Origin: Sedimentibacter saalensis
GTDB taxonomy: Bacteria; Bacillota; Clostridia; Tissierellales; Sedimentibacteraceae
Direction: 5' to 3'
DNA length: 64,000 nucleotides
Assembly: GCF_007830175.1 (NCBI RefSeq)
Contig: NZ_VLKH01000001.1
Coordinates: forward strand, 124,001-188,000
The notes below the pieces were generated by a model. It made no database searches and was not told the origin of the DNA. It saw only the letters and a program-made list of their open reading frames with translations. Position 1 is the first letter of the stretch. Each line of letters opens with the position of its first letter. Shown piece by piece: positions 62,538 to 64,000 of the stretch. The position numbers and the translations under genes are program-made.

Positions 62538-63194
62538 TCATACCAAAGTGAGAATTTCTCTTATGTCCTTGATTTTTGCAGAAGCCATGTCACCTTCTTT
62601 TTCTTCTCCGTAACCATACTGGCAGTAAACAGAATATATTTCGTTTTTCACCCCTGCTTCGATATCATGAAATCTGTCACCCACAATTACCTGATTCATA
62701 GGATAATTGTTTTTAATGATTTTTAAAACCTCATGTTTGGGAATGAAATCATACATTTCAGAACAAATGAAATCATCAAAATAACCATCGAGATTGAATG
62801 CAGCAACAGCTGCTTCCATGTACCTTACACTGCAGTTGCTTAAAAATACAAGCTTTAAACCTCTTTTTTTAAGTGATTGGAGTACTTCTGCTGCATTGTC
62901 ATAAAGACAGCCATTTCCTGAAAGCAGCTGATTATGCATTTCTCTACCGATTATTGCTCCGGCTCTGTCTTTAAATGTTTCATCCAGATCTTTCATGAAA
63001 TCGTCCCACATCTCAATCCTGGTGTACCCAAGCCATCTGGAAATTTCATCATCCTTCCACTCTCTTGATTCTGCTTTTTTATTTTCTACAAGAAAATCAT
63101 AGGCCATTCTGAAAGCAGGCGAGTAAATTTTGATGCTGTTGTTAAGTGTTCCGTCAAAATCAAAATATATTGTTTTGACACCCGGAAACTTCAT
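62538..63194 (-). CDS. HAD-superfamily hydrolase
   Basis: 218 residues from the ATG at 63194; earlier in-frame ATGs at 63215 and 63212 overlap ribH and have no clear ribosome-binding site. The nucleophile motif is FDFDGTLNNS, motif II is LSNCS, and motif IV is VGDRFHDIEAG. It is a phosphatase of phosphoglycolate-phosphatase type; the substrate is unknown. Downstream of ribH, it could dephosphorylate a riboflavin precursor, but that is only a guess from position. Confidence 0.86.
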   Translation of the reverse strand: MKFPGVKTIYFDFDGTLNNSIKIYSPAFRMAYDFLVENKKAESREWKDDEISRWLGYTRIEMWDDFMKDLDETFKDRAGAIIGREMHNQLLSGNGCLYDNAAEVLQSLKKRGLKLVFLSNCSVRYMEAAVAAFNLDGYFDDFICSEMYDFIPKHEVLKIIKNNYPMNQVIVGDRFHDIEAGVKNEIYSVYCQYGYGEEKEGDMASAKIKDIREILTLV

Positions 63195-63195
63195 T

Positions 63196-63663
63196 TTACT
63201 TCTCAAGCTCATCAAAGAGATTTACCATTTCAATTGCTGTGCAGGCAGCATCATAACCCTTGTTTCCTGCCTTTGTTCCTGCTCTTTCAATAGCCTGTTC
63301 AATTGTGTCTGTAGTGAGCACTCCAAAGACTACCGGAAGTCCGGTTTCCAGAGAAACGTTGGCTATTCCTTTTGACACTTCGCTTGAAACAAAGTCAAAA
63401 TGAGGAGTAGATCCTTTTATTACTGCCCCAAGGCATATAACGGCGCTGTACTTGCCGGACTGTGCCATTTTTTTTGCAGCCAGAGGTATTTCAAAAGCTC
63501 CCGGAACCCAGGCAACTTCAATTTCTTCTTCATTTACACCGTGTCTTTTCAGAGCATCCAGTGCTCCGGCCAAAAGCTTTCCTCCAATAAATTCGTTGAA
63601 TCTTCCTACCACTATACCGTATTTCTTATTGTTTGATGTTAATCTTCCTTCATATATTCTCAT
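63196..63663 (-). CDS. ribH: 6,7-dimethyl-8-ribityllumazine synthase
   Basis: 155 residues. Landmarks are [52 protein letters not shown] and FGVLTTDT. It makes lumazine from the RibA/RibB products. The ATG at 63663 is used because AGGAGG is 6 nt upstream; the ATG at 63669 abuts that site. Confidence 0.97.
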   Translation of the reverse strand: MRIYEGRLTSNNKKYGIVVGRFNEFIGGKLLAGALDALKRHGVNEEEIEVAWVPGAFEIPLAAKKMAQSGKYSAVICLGAVIKGSTPHFDFVSSEVSKGIANVSLETGLPVVFGVLTTDTIEQAIERAGTKAGNKGYDAACTAIEMVNLFDELEK

Positions 63664-63676
63664 GTTCATCCTCCTA

Positions 63677-64000
63677 TTAAAATTGTAAATCGTGACCCAT
63701 TTTTTCTTTTTTTGTTTTTAAATAAAATTCATTTTTTTCGTTGCTTTCCACCTGAATATTTTCCTTGCCTACAACTTCAATTCCAAAGCCTGACAGACCT
63801 ATAATCTTTTGAGGATTGTTTGTCATGAGCCTTATTTTTCTGATTCCAAGAGCATATAATATCTGCGCCCCAATTCCGTAATCTCTTAAATCTTCCTCGA
63901 ATCCAAGAGCAAGGTTTGCTTCCACAGTGTCCATTCCCTGGTCCTGCAGTGAATATGCCCTGATTTTGTTGATGAGGCCTATTCCTCTTCCTTCCTGCCT
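63677..64000 (-). CDS. ribBA: Riboflavin biosynthesis protein RibBA, C-terminal part
   Basis: The frame is open to the right edge, so the 5' part lies beyond the window. The visible GTP cyclohydrolase II end reads [19 protein letters not shown], then [19 protein letters not shown] and [23 protein letters not shown] cyclohydrolase II opens GTP to the pyrimidine precursor. Whether the DHBP synthase half is fused cannot be seen; RibBA is the usual form in Firmicutes. It ends 13 bp before ribH. Confidence 0.93.
   Translation of the reverse strand, partial: RQEGRGIGLINKIRAYSLQDQGMDTVEANLALGFEEDLRDYGIGAQILYALGIRKIRLMTNNPQKIIGLSGFGIEVVGKENIQVESNEKNEFYLKTKKEKMGHDLQF

Overview
The window is AT-rich chromosomal DNA from an anaerobic, spore-forming Firmicute. 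The evidence is a SipL-type spore protein, a YyaC-type sporulation protein, pyruvate formate-lyase, a SAM-I riboswitch, a leucine T-box, a yybS-gdpP-rplI-dnaB cluster and many amino-acid-fermentation genes. A Clostridia/Tissierellia member (Sedimentibacter-like) fits, but the genus is inference. No rRNA, tRNA, CRISPR array, phage or transposase gene was seen.

Region 1 (1-11 kb) holds the end of a DUF4153 membrane protein, then two tandem copies of an aminotransferase/YjiH-type transporter operon, a FadR-type GntR repressor, and a divergent etfB-etfA-FAD dehydrogenase operon. All three operons have a sigma-A promoter followed by the same inverted repeat with core GGT-N3-ACC. This looks like one small regulon: import of an amino or organic acid, transamination, and 2-hydroxy-acid oxidation or reduction coupled to an electron-transfer flavoprotein.

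Region 2 (11-24 kb) holds a SAM-I-controlled minus-strand operon (ybaK-like deacylase, tcdA, metN, metI, metQ), a short-chain fatty acid transporter, pflB-pflA under a ZTP riboswitch, an unknown coiled-coil protein, a DUF1858 protein, a D-cysteine desulfhydrase-family enzyme with a hairpin-forming leader, and a small redoxin. Region 3 (24-36 kb) holds envelope and housekeeping genes: LtaS-like sulfatase, P1 peptidase, 2-hydroxyacid dehydrogenase, nitroreductase, DegV, GIY-YIG protein, MTA/SAH nucleosidase, lipid kinase, cardiolipin synthase, DMT transporter and an O-antigen-ligase-like protein.

Region 4 (36-53.6 kb) holds pyrG with an attenuator-like leader, a divergent SipL-like gene, and a minus-strand run folC, sigma-54 activator, yybS, gdpP, rplI, dnaB. 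Divergent from folC is an L-cysteine desulfidase with a well-spaced -24/-12 promoter, followed by two M20 amidohydrolases and a CtpA protease. Region 5 (53.6-64 kb) holds leuA-leuC-leuD-leuB behind a leucine T-box, yyaC, DUF975, a TetR regulator divergent from a YczE/YitT membrane protein, a hotdog thioesterase, a HAD hydrolase, ribH and the end of ribBA.

The least explained feature is the intergenic DNA. Two interacting hairpin repeat families recur. R2 elements are bounded by GTAGGGG and CCCCTAC. R1 elements carry a GTCAT(T/C)CTGA...ATGAC hairpin core. Two R1 copies, identical at 119 of 120 bp, sit in the loop of two different R2 elements with 7-8 bp target duplications. Two other R1 copies sit inside transcription-terminator hairpins flanked by direct repeats of the hairpin's 5' arm. 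R2 supplies the last 14 codons of the thioesterase, and another repeat supplies the tail of the O-antigen-ligase-like protein. Other notable points are a probable AUA start codon for the thioesterase and a hairpin that would hide the ribosome-binding site of yyaC.
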